DNA of 64,000 nt from positions 144,703,625 to 144,767,624 of the forward strand of contig CM043698.1 of the NCBI GenBank assembly GCA_023935145.1, given 5' to 3'. Source of the stretch: Bretschneidera sinensis (Eukaryota; Streptophyta; Magnoliopsida; Brassicales; Akaniaceae). This document shows positions 1-11,617 of the stretch, in pieces. Under the pieces are notes generated by a model. It ran no database searches. It had not been told where the DNA came from and saw nothing but the letters and a program-made list of their open reading frames with translations. A program made the translations under genes and the position numbers. The stretch's first letter is position 1; each line of letters starts with the position of its first letter.

Positions 1-1260
1 ATGTCATAGCATGCCTACAAAAGACCTCTGACCACATGAACTCCATCAAAGTTGAGAATGGATTCATTTAGGATCTTCTTTACAATCAAAGCAGATGTAA
101 AATTTTAAAAAAAAAAATTGAGATTTTTGTCACACTTAAAATATAGCTCTCACAACTTAACAGAATATGAATAAATATATACTAGGAAATATAATAACAT
201 GCCTGAATATCAAAGCCATCAAAACGGGCAATAGCACCAGGCATTACTACAGAAACCTCCTCTGAGGCTGTTTCTTGGGTGAAATCTGTCTTAGTTCCAT
301 TTACTCTTATCTTTAAGATGCGTCCAGGATGTACTATTTGTAAGCACACAAATTCATACAGTTCCACCATAACGCAATGAGTTAACTGATCTCAACTAGC
401 CAAATAGAAAAAGCCAAAATCCCACTTATCTTTGAAATAGCAGAAGCAAAAGAAAATTACATTATACAAAATTATAGAAACACAACATGTATGATAATTA
501 TGCTTTCCTCAACTGTATTACCCTAAAAGTACAGTTCAATTAGATCATATAGGAAAGTTTGGTTAAAATTTAGTAGTAATAAAAACACGATACGATATAT
601 ATTATTAAAGATAATCAAATAAAAATGGCCAAATATTCTCACTCATCAACTTTATCATGCAGCAAAGAGTTATTCAAACTTTCAGGGAGTGTAAAACACT
701 GACACCACAACATCTCTTGCATAGCTGACCAATCTGCAACACTGAACACAACCTCTAATTTGATAGTCATGCAAAATACTTGAATTAAAACATTTATTAT
801 ACAAAGCAAACAAAGTGATGTTTCCCTCAACCTCAAAGGAGCCCATTATGTATTACAATCCCCGAGAAATCCCAACAGTTTCTCACTAACTGAACAAACC
901 TTTCGCACAGAGAAAAAAAATCCAACTAATTTCTTATTCAACACAAAACAGCTATACAAATCGAAGCAACAAATCCATCCAGAAACAGCTATACAATGAA
1001 TCCATTCTCAAATTTAAGAGAGAAGCAATTGTCTGTACTAAGCCACATGAACTCCTTTGTCTAACAAAAATACTAAACGTTCCATCTTCTATAATATGCT
1101 CAAATATTTTATGAAGTGTTAAGTTGCACAAACGAATAACATTTCTAGCACATAAAGATTGGTAACATAGATGACAATGAACTATATAACTAAAACAAAG
1201 CATAAGAACCACATCAATCAGATAATGAATTGACATATAAGTTGGGAAATGGTGCAAAGT
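1..1260 (-). other. Exon-like frames of an unrecognised minus-strand gene remnant
   Basis: Two minus-strand stretches look more like protein than noise. One (about 640-790) reads toward a VADWSAMQEMLWC segment and ends at GATGA followed by GTGAGA, a good splice donor. The other (about 195-370) contains VHPGRILKIRVNGTK and VMPGAIARFDGFD. I do not recognise the family, and joining the two with simple splice sites does not keep one frame. They could be exons of a gene that runs off the left edge, or relics. The rest of the stretch is AT-rich and shows nothing I can name. Confidence 0.22.
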
Positions 1261-1373
1261 AATATGAATAAACTAGAAGCAACTGTTGAATAGAAAGTTG
1301 AGTTTACCTCAATGCATCATGTCTTCAAAACTTTGCTGCAATACATATGAATACAACACCTCTTCAAAACTAT

Positions 1374-1715
1374 TCAGTTACAGATAGTAAGCTTCCTAGT
1401 CCATTCATCAGCCACCCTATAATCAAGGCTGAGCTCCCTGAGCGGAGGAATGTTCTCCATTGCGAAAAGCATAAGGTGAGGAAACATCAATTTATTGTGA
1501 TCATACAACACAAACTGCACCAACACATTAGGAGTAGAACTATGGCTCATATAGCAAGCCACATTTCTCATTCTTGACACATCCATCACAAAATTCAAAA
1601 GTGAAATTGAGGGATATGTGGGACGCACATAATCAGGATATATCTGTGACAAATCCCCCCATTCTGCCCATCTTTCAGAAAACCAATTGGGATAGACCAA
1701 AGTATCACCATTCAT
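1374..1715 (-). pseudogene. SUVH9: C-terminal fragment of a SUVH2/SUVH9-type SET protein
   Basis: The 113-codon frame matches the end of plant SUVH2/SUVH9. It runs from the MNGDTLVYPN segment through the SET core (NVACYMSHS, VQFVLYDHNKLMFP, ENIPPLRELSLDY) to the terminal CN and stop. SUVH2/9 are SRA-SET proteins that bind methylated DNA and help bring Pol V to RNA-directed DNA methylation targets. They lack the post-SET cysteines and catalytic activity, as here. The SRA, pre-SET and first part of SET are missing. Homology stops just upstream of the ATG, where an unrelated purine-rich sequence begins. The parent gene is several hundred residues, so this is a truncated copy. The family call rests on motif memory and is fairly secure; choosing SUVH9 over SUVH2 is less so. 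Confidence 0.75.
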
Positions 1716-1758
1716 TGATGAGGGAGGTTACACTAGGGGGGAGAGGGGCAGAGAGAAG

Positions 1759-2139
1759 CTACTCGATCGAGAGAAGAGAGAAGAGAGCGCATCTTCCTCC
1801 AAATTGGTTGCCCCAAAACAACAACCTAGCATCTTCCTCCTCATCAAACTCATCTCCATACCCAAATTCCGCATCCCCACGGTAGCTGGGTTTACTCCCG
1901 TAGCCTGACTCATTGCCCTGCGCATCCCCACCAAAAACCCCAAACCCAGCACCACCACCACCGACACTCTCCTTCTCCCCACTGGCCCCACCGTCCCTCT
2001 CCCTCTGCGAAATCCGCGCCTCGCTCACATTGGACAACCAGTTGGCGTCTCCACCGTTGCCAAACAGCTCCTCGCTCGAGTCGGTTGCCACGGCGACCGG
2101 GAAATCCGAGCATGTGCCGTACGCCGTGGATGCCCCCAC
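1759..2139 (-). pseudogene. Gly/Asp/Glu-rich gene fragment, family not recognised
   Basis: This is a GC-rich island in an AT-rich region. The frame has coding-like composition: a Ser/Asp-rich start (VATDSSEELFGNGG, NWLSNVSEAR), a glycine run (SVGGGGAGFGVFGG) and an acidic segment (YGDEFDEEEDARLLFWG). The listed start is a GTG, so the true N-terminus is probably missing. After RLLFWGNQFGG the frame runs into purine-rich sequence and stops. It lies upstream of the SUVH2/9 fragment on the same strand, separated by a short non-homologous spacer, as if two gene pieces had been joined. I do not recognise the parent and assign no function. Confidence 0.4.
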
Positions 2140-2701
2140 AGAGCAGCACCTCAGGGTGCCGCTGCGTTCACTGCTACGACCTGATGCCTTTTTTCAACGT
2201 TTGGGAATGTTTTCAAACCGTATTGTCCCGAGATGCATCGAGACTACTTTTGTCAAATCATAACCCTCTCAATCCTTTCAAATTGGAAGGATTTGAGAGT
2301 AGAAAATGATACTATTATTTTACAAATTTATCCTTAGTTAATCCCTCACAATAGTATTATGAAAAATATAGTGGTAAAAATAATATTATTTGCATTTTCT
2401 TTACTCTTATTTTTCTACTTTACTAAACAAAATTAAAAAAAAAAATCAATTTCTTTTAGTTTTTCATCGTCATGAATATTTTTCAGTCATTTTTTTTTTC
2501 ATCATTTCACTGTTCTTCCTCTCACTCTCCTCTCGAAATATTCTATAACAATCATAATTACTACTGAAAAATTGATATATACATATATACACATAAATCT
2601 AATGAATTTCCCGCAAACTTTCTAATTTGCTTGTATGTCGGTGCATCATTTCTAATAGCTTTCAACATCACAACTATCAAAAAGAAAGCTAACATAATCA
2701 A

Positions 2702-3490
2702 TCAAAACAAGAAAAGACACAGAATAATGCAACAAAAAAGAAAGATGGATACCCTAAAGGGGCTTAAAAACTGCATCTTCTGCCTTCTCGTCACAGGACT
2801 GTTACTACCCATGAAATGGTATGGAGTCTGGTAAGGATAAGCAAACAAACTTGTGTCCTCGCTCCCAAATATCCTCGCATAGACCATCTCTCCAAACATC
2901 CCAATCGTTGGATTGAAGAAACTTTCCATTGCTGAACCACCAAGACTATTTGATGTCATCTCTGGCTCCATGAGGATGAGGGAAGTATTGCTGGTGATGA
3001 AACGATTGAGATTGCGGGTGGGAAAAAATCTGATGAACTCGCTCGCTTTGATGCAAATTAGACGCTGAAGTACAAGTAATCAAATTGTTCAAACCAAAAG
3101 GATGTGGTCTACGGGGTATGATCATACCCAAGTCATATTTCTTGGATTCAAATTCAGAAGAAGACATGCCACAGCCGTACAGGAGAACCAGTGAAGTGAT
3201 GGAAATGTTATCCTTGCACACAGGACAGTTCTGCTGCTGCTGGTCAGCATCGGTAGAGGTTTGGACATGCAGCCACCTGTAAATGCATGGCCAGCAGTAT
3301 AGGTGACCACAGAGGGTGACAACAGGATCTTGTGCTGATTCTAAGCAAATGTTGCATTCCAATTAGCCACTGTCACTTTCTAGGACTCCTGAAACTGAGA
3401 TGGGACTCCATTTCTGCTTGAGCGAGACATCTCCATCAGATTCAAAGCGAGAATCAGGCCCAACGAAGATTTGTTCCATAGCTATGCAAC
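2702..3490 (-). pseudogene. RMA-like RING E3 ligase pseudogene, copy A
   Basis: RMA proteins are small ER-membrane RING E3 ubiquitin ligases with an N-terminal C3HC4 RING and a C-terminal membrane anchor. Copy A keeps the correct N-terminal frame from ATG 3479 (MEQIF, then GDVSLKQKW), which copy D has lost. It is interrupted by TAA about 39 codons in, where D reads TAC. The RING follows intact (3362 downward: CNICLES, CGHLYCWPC, CPVCK). A small deletion near 2965 shifts the frame after FPHPHG. The remainder continues in another frame to a hydrophobic tail (VSIFLFCCIILC) and a stop at 2702. An acceptor (TTCTTACCAG) lies at 3491-3492, 11 bp upstream of the ATG. With one nonsense codon and one frameshift, a full protein cannot be made. 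Confidence 0.87.
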
Positions 3491-5462
3491 CTGGTAAGAA
3501 AATGAAGATCTTAGGATTTGTCAGTAGCAACACACTCACCTATATACTGACTGGAAAACATTGAATAACACACTTTGTTGACATGTTTGATAAAGAGAAG
3601 GGTAATATACTATGGGGCGAAAAGTTTAAGGTAACCATGTCCATTTGAGTTTTATGTAAGAACACACGAGTGCACACACACAAAATGATATCTTAACATA
3701 AGTAACAAGAACAACGCATTCACCAGAGTGAAAAAAATGGTGTTATCTGCATGATCACCACTATCAAGATGTTTCCTATGATCAAAGCTTGACCATGCCG
3801 CCCTCCTAAACTAGAGATAATTTCCTAAGCATCTATTTGAATTAAATAAATTAAGAGGGGGAAAAAGTACTAAATGTTAAAATTTGGAAAGTGACTCTAA
3901 GATAAAGAAATGTCAACTGGCAAGACTGGCTCCGAATAGATAAAACTTAAGAGAAACGCAAACGTTACTCAATTGACAAGTCATAGGAAAAAAGAATAAA
4001 AAAACTCGCCACTTCCTCTTTAACCAAAATAACAAGGGCAACAATTACTTTATTTTTCTGCAACATCATTAATTCTCAATATCTTTAAAAAAATGAACTC
4101 GTCTGGTTTCTCATACAAGATCAGGTGTCAAAACAGGTCATGCAAAAGAAGTACCTTTAAATTCTGAAGGATGAAAATAATTCCTTGTAACCCTTTAGGG
4201 TGAAGAGAAATTACTTTGATTTTATTACCCGTCTTCAACTTGTGGTGATTAACATATTCTAACTTTTTTCAAAACCAGGAGACATTTTATTTGTATTCTT
4301 TGCTGTTTAATTATCCACAGAAAGAGATGGATAACCTAACCACCCCACTTTTATTTATATATCCAAAAAAAAAAATTACCATTCAATCCTTATCTAGCAC
4401 ACTATAGCCTATACAGAGAACCTGGAGATCATTTCCTTCTAATCAATCAAAAGAAAATTCCCATCCAGGTAAATAAACAGAACCAGGACAAGTGCTTCGA
4501 AAAGAACTGAGATCAAGGAGTATATTCACCTCACTATGTCCTTAAAAAGCACAAATTAGTAAGGAGGTCGCACATCCACTAAACAATTCAAGATCAAAAC
4601 AAGAAACTGTAAATGGAGAGACAGTGATTTATGGGACATAACTTGGTTAACAATTCAAAAAAACATGGCTAGCTTACTCCACCACATTGTCACTGGAAAA
4701 TATTAGAACCACCGGACTAAAAAAATTAGAAACTTGGATTTTAGGACTTATTTATTTGGGTTCTTCCGAAACTACCATCTATTAAGCTAACATCAACACA
4801 CAAAAATTTCTCCAAAATTTAACGCCCTAGCTTTCTTATAAACCAAACAGGTGGCCATCAATGACCAAAAAGGAAAGATTCCATAAATTGGCCTGGAAAG
4901 TGAATTATATAAATTCTGTTCAATCCAATCATCTCTCCTTCTTCTTCTTTTTCTTCTTTTTAAATTCTGGTGATACCAATCCCGTATAAAGAGTTAAATG
5001 TAAAATTGGGCTAATAATTCAAAGAATCAGTTCCCAAATAAAATTATCAAAATCCAGTCATAATGTTGCAAACAAATTAATTAACACAGATAACAATCAA
5101 ACATTATAACAAAGATTGAACCCAAAAGAACACCAAATACAAAATCAAATAAAGAAATAAAACAATGAAATACCAAAAGAGAGAGAGAAACATACCCTTC
5201 TAGAGAAAGCTGAGACAGACCAAACTGTGTTGAGAAAGAGAGAAAAGATCTCTAAAAACAGAGCCCTCAATGGCTACCCAATCTGATCAAAGCTAAATTA
5301 TAACTCTCAACTCCTTGAGAGAGAGGGGGAGAGATGTTAAATGAAACTGTGGGATTGAAAGAGATGGCTGAGCGTGAATGACTTGTGGAACTGGGAGGTC
5401 AAAATTAAGCTTGCGAGTGAATATATATTCAGTGGGGGCCTGAGCGGGTGATGTAACCGCGT
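3491..5462 (-). other. 5'UTR intron, first exon and promoter of RMA copy A
   Basis: Reading the minus strand, a donor-like GAAGG/GTATGTTT at 5194-5196 pairs with the acceptor at 3491-3492 to give a 5'UTR intron of about 1.7 kb. Block D has the equivalent sites. The leader is rich in CT/GA tracts. An AATATATATTCACTCGC stretch near 5415-5430 could serve as a TATA element. No open frame in the intron looks real. Confidence 0.45.
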
Positions 5463-6159
5463 CTGTCTGCTCTTGTTAACGTCTTTTAACCGATTAAATA
5501 TATATATTTTCACTAATGTTCTATATTGGGTATTGTTAAATCGTCACATTTATCACTAATATTATTAACTTATCATTTATTATCATTAAATGTCATAATT
5601 TATTATTTTTAATTTTAACTAAAAAATACAATAATAAAAATTCTAATTAATTATCAACAAATATAAATATATTTACTTTCATTTTTAATAAATAAAAAAA
5701 TCATCGGAGTTGGTTATGATTTTTCATATTTTCGTTTTTGTTTTCTTAAAACTAGTTATTTAGTAATAACCTCTTTCCACTTGTAATTAAGGAAAAATAT
5801 TTTTATTATAAAAAAGAAAAGATTTTGCATTTTTTTGTCTCATATTTATTATTGAATAGAAATAAATCACACGTATAATCATATAAATATGAGTGATCAC
5901 TTTACATGTGATATTTATTAATCATTAATAACATCATTTGATAATGTCAGTAACACTTTTTAATGTTGAATACGTGTGATCTCATATATGCAATATTTAT
6001 TAATAACCAGTAATATTATTCAGGTTTGACGATAACACCTTTTTATGTTGAATAGAAAATAAAGTTGGCAAAGGAAAAAATCAGCAAATCTAAAACCATG
6101 AATTAGACCCTATGTATTTGTGACCATCTAGAAGGATATGACACCTTAGCTTATATCTA

Positions 6160-6162
<3 letters not shown>

Positions 6163-6207
<45 letters not shown>
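6163..6207. repeat. (TA)n(TG)n microsatellite
   Basis: An uninterrupted TA run of about 18 repeats is followed by a few TG repeats. It ends unit 1 of the tandem duplication. Confidence 0.95.
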
Positions 6208-6870
6208 ATTCAGTGGGCGTCTGCTAAAGTTCTATATTGGGTATTGTTAAATCGTCACATTTATCACTAATATTATTAACTTATCATTAAACGTCATAAT
6301 TTATTATTTTCAAATTTAACTAAAAAATACAACAACAAAAATCTAATTAATTATCAACAAATATGATGATTTTACTTTCATCTTAAATAAATAAAAAAAA
6401 ATCATCAGAATTGGACTAAATTTTTCATATTTTTGTTTTTGTTTTTTTTTTAAATCAGTTATTACGTAATAATGCATGTGTAACAATCCATTTCCGCTTA
6501 TAATTAAAAAATGTTTTTTATTATAAAAAAAGGAAAGATTTTGGATTTTCTTTTTTTGATCTTGTTTTAATTGTTGAATAGAAATAAATCATACGATTAT
6601 ATGAGTATATGTGATCTTATATATGTGATATTTATTAATCATTAATAACGTTATTCAACACTGTTATTAACACTTTTTTTATGTGGAATACGCGTGATTT
6701 CACACCATTATTCAAGTTTGACTATCACACTTTTTTTATACTGAATAGAAAATAAAGTTTTACCGTTTTACTTTGACCGCATTGGCAAAGGAAAAAAAAA
6801 ATCAACAAATTTAAAAACATGAATTATATCCTATGTATTTGTGACCACCTAGAAGGATATGACACCTTAG

Positions 6871-6871
<1 letters not shown>

Positions 6872-6946
<75 letters not shown>
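6872..6946. repeat. Long (TA)n microsatellite
   Basis: About 37 TA repeats sit at the end of unit 2 of the tandem duplication. The tyrosine/isoleucine reading frame crossing it is an artefact of the repeat. Confidence 0.95.
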
Positions 6947-6948
<2 letters not shown>

Positions 6949-9388
6949 ATTTGATTTGGAAATTCAATTTTGACCATATACATTTGCTTAATTTATTGAT
7001 CAAATACCCCGTTGATCTTATTTCTAATAGATGTGATGACTAGATCTAATTTCACGTGGGTCCCAACAATCTGATAGATGTGATCATTAAAAAAATTTGG
7101 TTCTACTTAAGCAATCAATATTGGTACATTTTCTAAAATAGGAATCAAAGACATAAAATAAATGAAATTTAAGGAAAACCAAATCGATACTTTGTTGCAT
7201 GTTAAAAATTGTTTTCCTTAATGGTTTATTTGTCCTCGAGTCTGTTAATGGGTTACAGACAAATATCCTCAATGATACACAAAGTCTCTAAGATTTACAG
7301 ATAACAAATCTGTTGAAACCCCTAAGAACTCTCATTGAAACAATAATTCATCATGATTGTAAAAATCTTAAGAGAGATGAAGAAGAAGAAGAAGAAATGA
7401 GGTCTTTAAGATTGAAATAACAAGTCATTTAATTTCTCTTTAACTCCCATAAATTTATAGAAGTGAAGAAGTATGAGTTATAAGACATAACTCTCTGAAA
7501 AGTGATTGTTGACAAAACCCAGATTTTACAATAATGAACATTCAGCCGACTGAATGTTTTATTTAGTCAACTGAACCAATATTTCAAAAGGAAAAGTATT
7601 AGATGTCGGGTATACAGTCGACTGAATGATTTGTTCAGTCAACTGAAAAAACAAGCAGTGACTCTCTATCTTCATTCAGTCAATTGGATAAATCATTTAG
7701 TAGACTGGATCTTGTTTTCCAACAATCGATGTTATGGTTTTTATATGAATTTACTATATAAGTACAATGAAAATAACATTACCAATCAACTTTCAAATTT
7801 ATTAAAGATAATTCAAACTTTAGAGAATTGCAACACTTCTCTTTTTCTCTTATGAAATATTTATTTTATTAATGAAGAAAACTACCTATTGCTATGGTTG
7901 GGATATAGCTCAATTGATTATTACATCTTTTTTCTTGTCACAAATTAAGTCTTCCATTTTGATGTGGTTTGGATTCAAAATTCTAACCGAAAATCATAAA
8001 AAGAGGGAGATTCAAGTTCAAATCATCTACCTCTGATTACCAAAACAAAACAAAAAAATCTCTTCCGAATGATTCGCAACGCATGTTTGCAAAATGATAT
8101 TGTTATTTACAAATGAATAAGTTGATAAATGAAAAAAAAAAAAAGGGTAAAATGTGAGGTGTAATCTAACTTGTTGTAGTGGTTTTTACGTGAATAAATA
8201 TTGTCGATTCCTAAGAAGATCCTTTAGAAAAGAAAGTTAAATACCACCACTTCATGTATTGTCCATGTGGGTGTTACCACTAGATTCTAGAACACCCACA
8301 TCTCTAGGAAGGTTGGGAGTACAAAGAACTAAAGAAATAGAAAAGGGGGTGGTGGTACACATTAGATTGAAGATTTGTATATACAAGAGCACAGAAGAAG
8401 ATTCTTGGAAGGTGCTAATCAAAGGATGCTATAATTTTAATGATTTTTGAAGCAAGTGTTACTATAACCAAAATGGTCAACCTTCACTCAACATTCCATG
8501 ACATTAGATGTCAAAGAAATTACTTTGCTTCCAATACTTGCATTCTAAATCTAATTTGAATTAGATTATGTTTTCTCAGACAATGCCTCTTAATTAAATC
8601 GTATAAATTAATACAAAAAACAAAAGAACAAACCAACATACTAATATATTGTGACAACCCAAAATTTACATGAAACGATACATTAAGCTTTGTTTCATAT
8701 ACATGTAAGAAAGAAGGACTCTGCTCAGACTCAAACACAACCAGCTATCTTTGTATTGGTGAGTTTACCATCCCAGCCCAACAAAAATAGCATGAAACCA
8801 GCATCCTCTTTACTTTCCCCTTTTTTGTTTTACTTATGTTATAAAAGTATCCTATTTCCTTTCCCCCAAATCCTCCCGCAAACCCAACAGAAAAGGACCT
8901 CAGGGAATCCAGTAATCAACAAATTAAAATCAGACCCAATCATCCAAATTCCATTTTTCCTTGTTTCTCTAGCCTTCTCGTTCCCTTACAATGTGTTGGG
9001 AATCTGACAACCCAAAAAACAAAACAATAGAGAAACTAAAGAGAAACATGAACACAATAATTTTAACGTGGTTTGGCACAATTCTTTACCTACATCCATG
9101 AGTCAATCATTATTTCACTTCTTTTACAACTTTTGGATTGAGAAAAACTGATAAAACTCATAACACTACATTATATAATTTTTTAAAAATTAGAACTGTA
9201 CGAAAACTCTTTCTACAATAATACAGAATTTTTCTAGACAAAACTATATGAAAACTCTCCCCAACCTCAAGAATAGAGTGATAGACTAACCTTCTTTATG
9301 TCCATATTTATAATAACAATGATCATCACAAATAGTACAAATCAACAGAGAGTCAAAATAAGGATTGATAATCTGCTCCATAAAGAAC
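6947..9388. other. Intergenic AT-rich DNA without a supportable gene
   Basis: All frames are short and low in coding character. Apart from the CAGTC/GACTG motif cluster listed separately, 8990-9310 resembles LTR-type noncoding DNA (TGTTGGGAATCTGACAA start, AATTTTAACGTGGTTTGGC). I could not find a matching second end or a target duplication. Confidence 0.5.
7541..7705. repeat. Cluster of degenerate CAGTCGACTGAA palindromes
   Basis: Six related sites occur in about 165 bp: ATTCAGCCGACTGAATG, TAGTCAACTGAACC, CAGTCGACTGAATGA, CAGTCAACTGAAAA, CAGTCAATTGGA and TAGTAGACTGGA. The half-sites CAGTC and GACTG form short palindromes around a TCGA or TCAA core. The function is unknown; a transposon promoter or LTR relic is one option. 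Confidence 0.6.
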
Positions 9389-9649
9389 AAGGCTCCAGTT
9401 AAAAATGCTGCAAGTATAATAGGAAGCTGACTAGTCCATTGATCATGGTTACCAGATAATAACTTAGTGTCCTTGAAAAAAATATCATAGTGACTTAATT
9501 CTGAAAAATTCTAATGCAGTGTGCAAATAATTTCCACTTTCTGCATGTTTCATCTGAAAAATTTCTATTACGATATACAGAAGTCTTAAGGAGTTTCCAG
9601 CAAAGTTTCTTATTAGATCATGTCTGTGTTACTGTGTATCTTTTCTAAT

Positions 9650-10250
9650 AGCTTTTTACATCACAGCCAATATATGACACAAAATAATGAAACAAAAAAG
9701 ATAGATAGATTCCCTATTAAGAGACTTGAAATACTGCATTTCCTGCCTTCTCATCCTAGGACTGTTGCTAACCATGAAACTTGCCATTGCTGCACCACCA
9801 AGATTAGTTTATGTCATTTCTGTGTAACCTCCACGAGGATGAGAGAAGTATTGCTGGTGATGAAACGATTGAGAATGCGAAAGAAAAAATTCTAATGAAG
9901 TTGCTCACTTGGATGCAGAGTAGAGGTTAAAGTAGAAGTAAACCGTTCAAGCCAGAAGGAGGTGGTGTACGGGATATATGACCATACCCAAGTCAGGTTT
10001 CTTGGATTCAAATTCAGAAGAAGACATGCCAAGGCCATACAGGGGGACCAGTGAAATGATAGCGATGTTAGCCTTGAACACAGGGTAGTTCTGCTGCTGC
10101 TTGTAAGAATCGAAGGAGGTTTGGGCATGCAGCCACATATAAATGCACGGACAACAAGGTCTTGGTCAGAGATTGGACTCCATTTCAGCTTGAGTGGGAC
10201 ATCTCCATCAGATTCAAGTGAGAATCAGGCCCAAAGAAGATTTGTTCCAT
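9650..10250 (-). pseudogene. Degenerate RMA-like RING gene, copy B
   Basis: The copy can be followed from ATGGAACAAATC (start 10250, after an acceptor-like CCTTCCAG) to the 3' flank. A one-base loss near codon 13 (CACTTGAA against CGCTTTGAA in copies A and D) shifts the frame. About 27 bp that encode the central RING ligands (the CGHLYC region) are deleted. The last RING pair reads YPVFK instead of CPVCK, and roughly 110 bp before the membrane anchor are gone. Copy C shares the frameshift, the RING deletion and the C-terminal deletion, so they predate the B/C duplication. The remaining frames (9892-10138) are shadows and remnants. No functional RING can be made. Confidence 0.82.
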
Positions 10251-10789
10251 ATATAGCTGTGCAACCTGGAAGGAAAATGAGATCTTCTTAGGACAAAGCA
10301 GATGTCAGTAAGCATATACACACACTTATATAAAGACCAGAAGACATTCAATAACATACTTTGTTTACATGTTTGATAAAGAGAAGGGTAATATATGTAA
10401 GAAACACACACAACCACACATAAATATATGGAGATGGACCGCCAAACAAACCACTTAGTTTTCCAGTTTGGAGATTGATACATCCTAGGTATTTGCATTG
10501 CATAGGGCTCCAATTGAGTTCTTCTGGAGATGAAAAACTAGCATCCCGGCCCCTGTTAGAAACGGAAGTGCCTTTAGTATATAATTTTAACACCATGAAA
10601 TTAATCCCAAAAGGATACAAATGTTCAAAAGCTAGTTGCTAGCCATATAGGGTACATATAGGCTGAAAAACCTACATGAACCAGATTAATAAGTTAAATA
10701 GTGCTAGTTGCAGCTGATCAAATTCATAATGAGAATAATTTCTGTTGCAATAGTGGATGCTTACAAACAAAGAAAAGTGATACACTTAC

Positions 10790-11014
10790 CAAAACATGGC
10801 ATGAAAGCATGAAATGATCAACGCCAAGGCTACGGTTCCAGTAGGGGTATCTTCCTGCTACAAGATTGACATAGTCTACGATAGTGCTTCTTATGGGATG
10901 AAAATCATGCAACTCATGGCTCATAGACAAAACAGACCATTTTTGCCACACTATATGGAAGGTAAAACATGTGTTCTTTCTTAGGATCTTTTGTTCGGAA
11001 CCAGCACTCAACCA
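10790..11014 (-). pseudogene. GT47 exostosin-type glycosyltransferase exon fragment, copy B
   Basis: The minus strand reads HDFHPIRSTIVDYVNLVAGRYPYWNRSLGVDHFMLSCH. Plant GT47 proteins of the At3g07620/At5g03795 type have the same segment before the CHDWGP motif. These are Golgi type II glycosyltransferases of wall or glycan synthesis. The piece ends at a sound donor (TTTTG/GTAAGTG, 10789). The upstream half of the exon has a stop (GGTTC then TGA in the homologues). It sits in what corresponds to the 5'UTR intron of the RMA copy and on the same strand. It is an isolated fragment with no catalytic C-terminal half. Confidence 0.72.
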
Positions 11015-11229
11015 CCATCTTAAGAAACACAAACACACACATAAATATACAGAGATGGACTGCCAACCAATCCAGTTAGTTTACCAGTTTGTAGATTGAC
11101 ACATCCTTGGTGGGGATAAACCTCTCAGAGATATATGAATTGCATAGGGCTCAAATTGAGTTCTTCTCGAGATAACGAAGTGTAAAGCTAGCTTACTGCC
11201 CCCGTTACAAAATCAAAGTGCTAGTTGCA

Positions 11230-11597
11230 ACTTGTTGTACTTGTGCTCCATTCACGTTCAGTACCTGAGACAGAAGAGTAGACATTTTATTAACTTTTTC
11301 CTCAAGAGCAGAGTTAAAAGATACCTCATTCACCCCATGAGTGGAGTTTAACACTCCCTCGTATTGTTGATAATTAAGAGCACGTTGAGCGAGCAACTCC
11401 TTAGCAACAAAAGCAAAGTTAAAGTTTGAAATATAAATAATAATGAGCTTCCCTTCATACAAACGTTACAAATGGTTTTAAGGAAGTCACATGCTAAAAT
11501 TGCAATAAAGTAAAACACAAGGTATATTACATGCAAATTTTACAAGTAAGCAGAATATTAACAAGTTAAATGACACTAAAATATAGGGATTTTGCAA
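11230..11597 (-). pseudogene. Athila gag fragment, left end of array
   Basis: The minus-strand frame at 11230-11462 contains LALNYQQYEGV-like residues and the NSALEEKVNKMSTLLSQV segment. The same segment occurs before the zinc knuckle in the gag at 28463-28963. It is cut at the junction with block B and is followed on the plus side by the leader and PBS. Confidence 0.75.
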
Positions 11598-11615
11598 TCC
11601 CCAGCAACGGCGCCA
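11598..11615 (-). promoter_or_regulatory. Primer binding site, tRNA-Asp type
   Basis: On the minus strand the site reads TGGCGCCGTTGCTGGGGA, 2 bp after the end of LTR1. This is the tRNA-Asp complementary PBS used by many Athila-like elements. Confidence 0.85.
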
Positions 11616-11617
11616 TT

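Larger units (their letters stand above)
2207..5462. repeat. Block A: segmental duplicate of 59699-62932
   Basis: About 3.26 kb is collinear with block D in direct orientation. It holds the RMA 3' flank, the coding exon, the 5'UTR intron, the first exon and the proximal promoter. The left edge is the shared sequence TGTTTTCAAACCGTATTGT. The right edge follows GTGATGTAACCGCG, after which A and D diverge abruptly. Differences are scattered substitutions and small indels, including disabling ones in A. Confidence 0.92.
5420..6946. repeat. Tandem duplication of a roughly 0.75 kb AT-rich unit
   Basis: Unit 1 (about 5420-6204) and unit 2 (about 6205-6946) share the same landmarks in order: ATTCAGTGGG, GTTCTATATTGGGTATTGTT, the TTATCAACAAATAT region, then GAAGGATATGACACCTTAGC and a TA run. 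Unit 1 starts with the RMA-A promoter motif ATTCAGTGGG, so the duplication took in the edge of block A. Small indels and many substitutions separate the units. No gene is visible. Confidence 0.85.
9389..11229. repeat. Block B, left part (paralogue of 38858-40612)
   Basis: Homology with block C begins at AAGGCTCC and runs through the degenerate RMA copy and the GT47 exon piece. It stops at GTGCTAGTTGCA (11218-11229), where Athila gag sequence begins abruptly. Block C continues there without the insertion. The block resumes at 33137. Confidence 0.87.

Noticed and set aside
1913..2263. Proline/serine-rich plus-strand frame
   Set aside because: Antisense of the Gly/acidic minus-strand frame, whose codon pattern is more protein-like.
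6819..7043. Plus-strand frame rich in Tyr/Ile
   Set aside because: Product of a TA microsatellite; the same applies to the frames over 50519-50866.
8990..9310. Possible solo LTR starting TGTTGGGAATCTG
   Set aside because: No matching terminal sequence or target duplication could be found, so it was not called.
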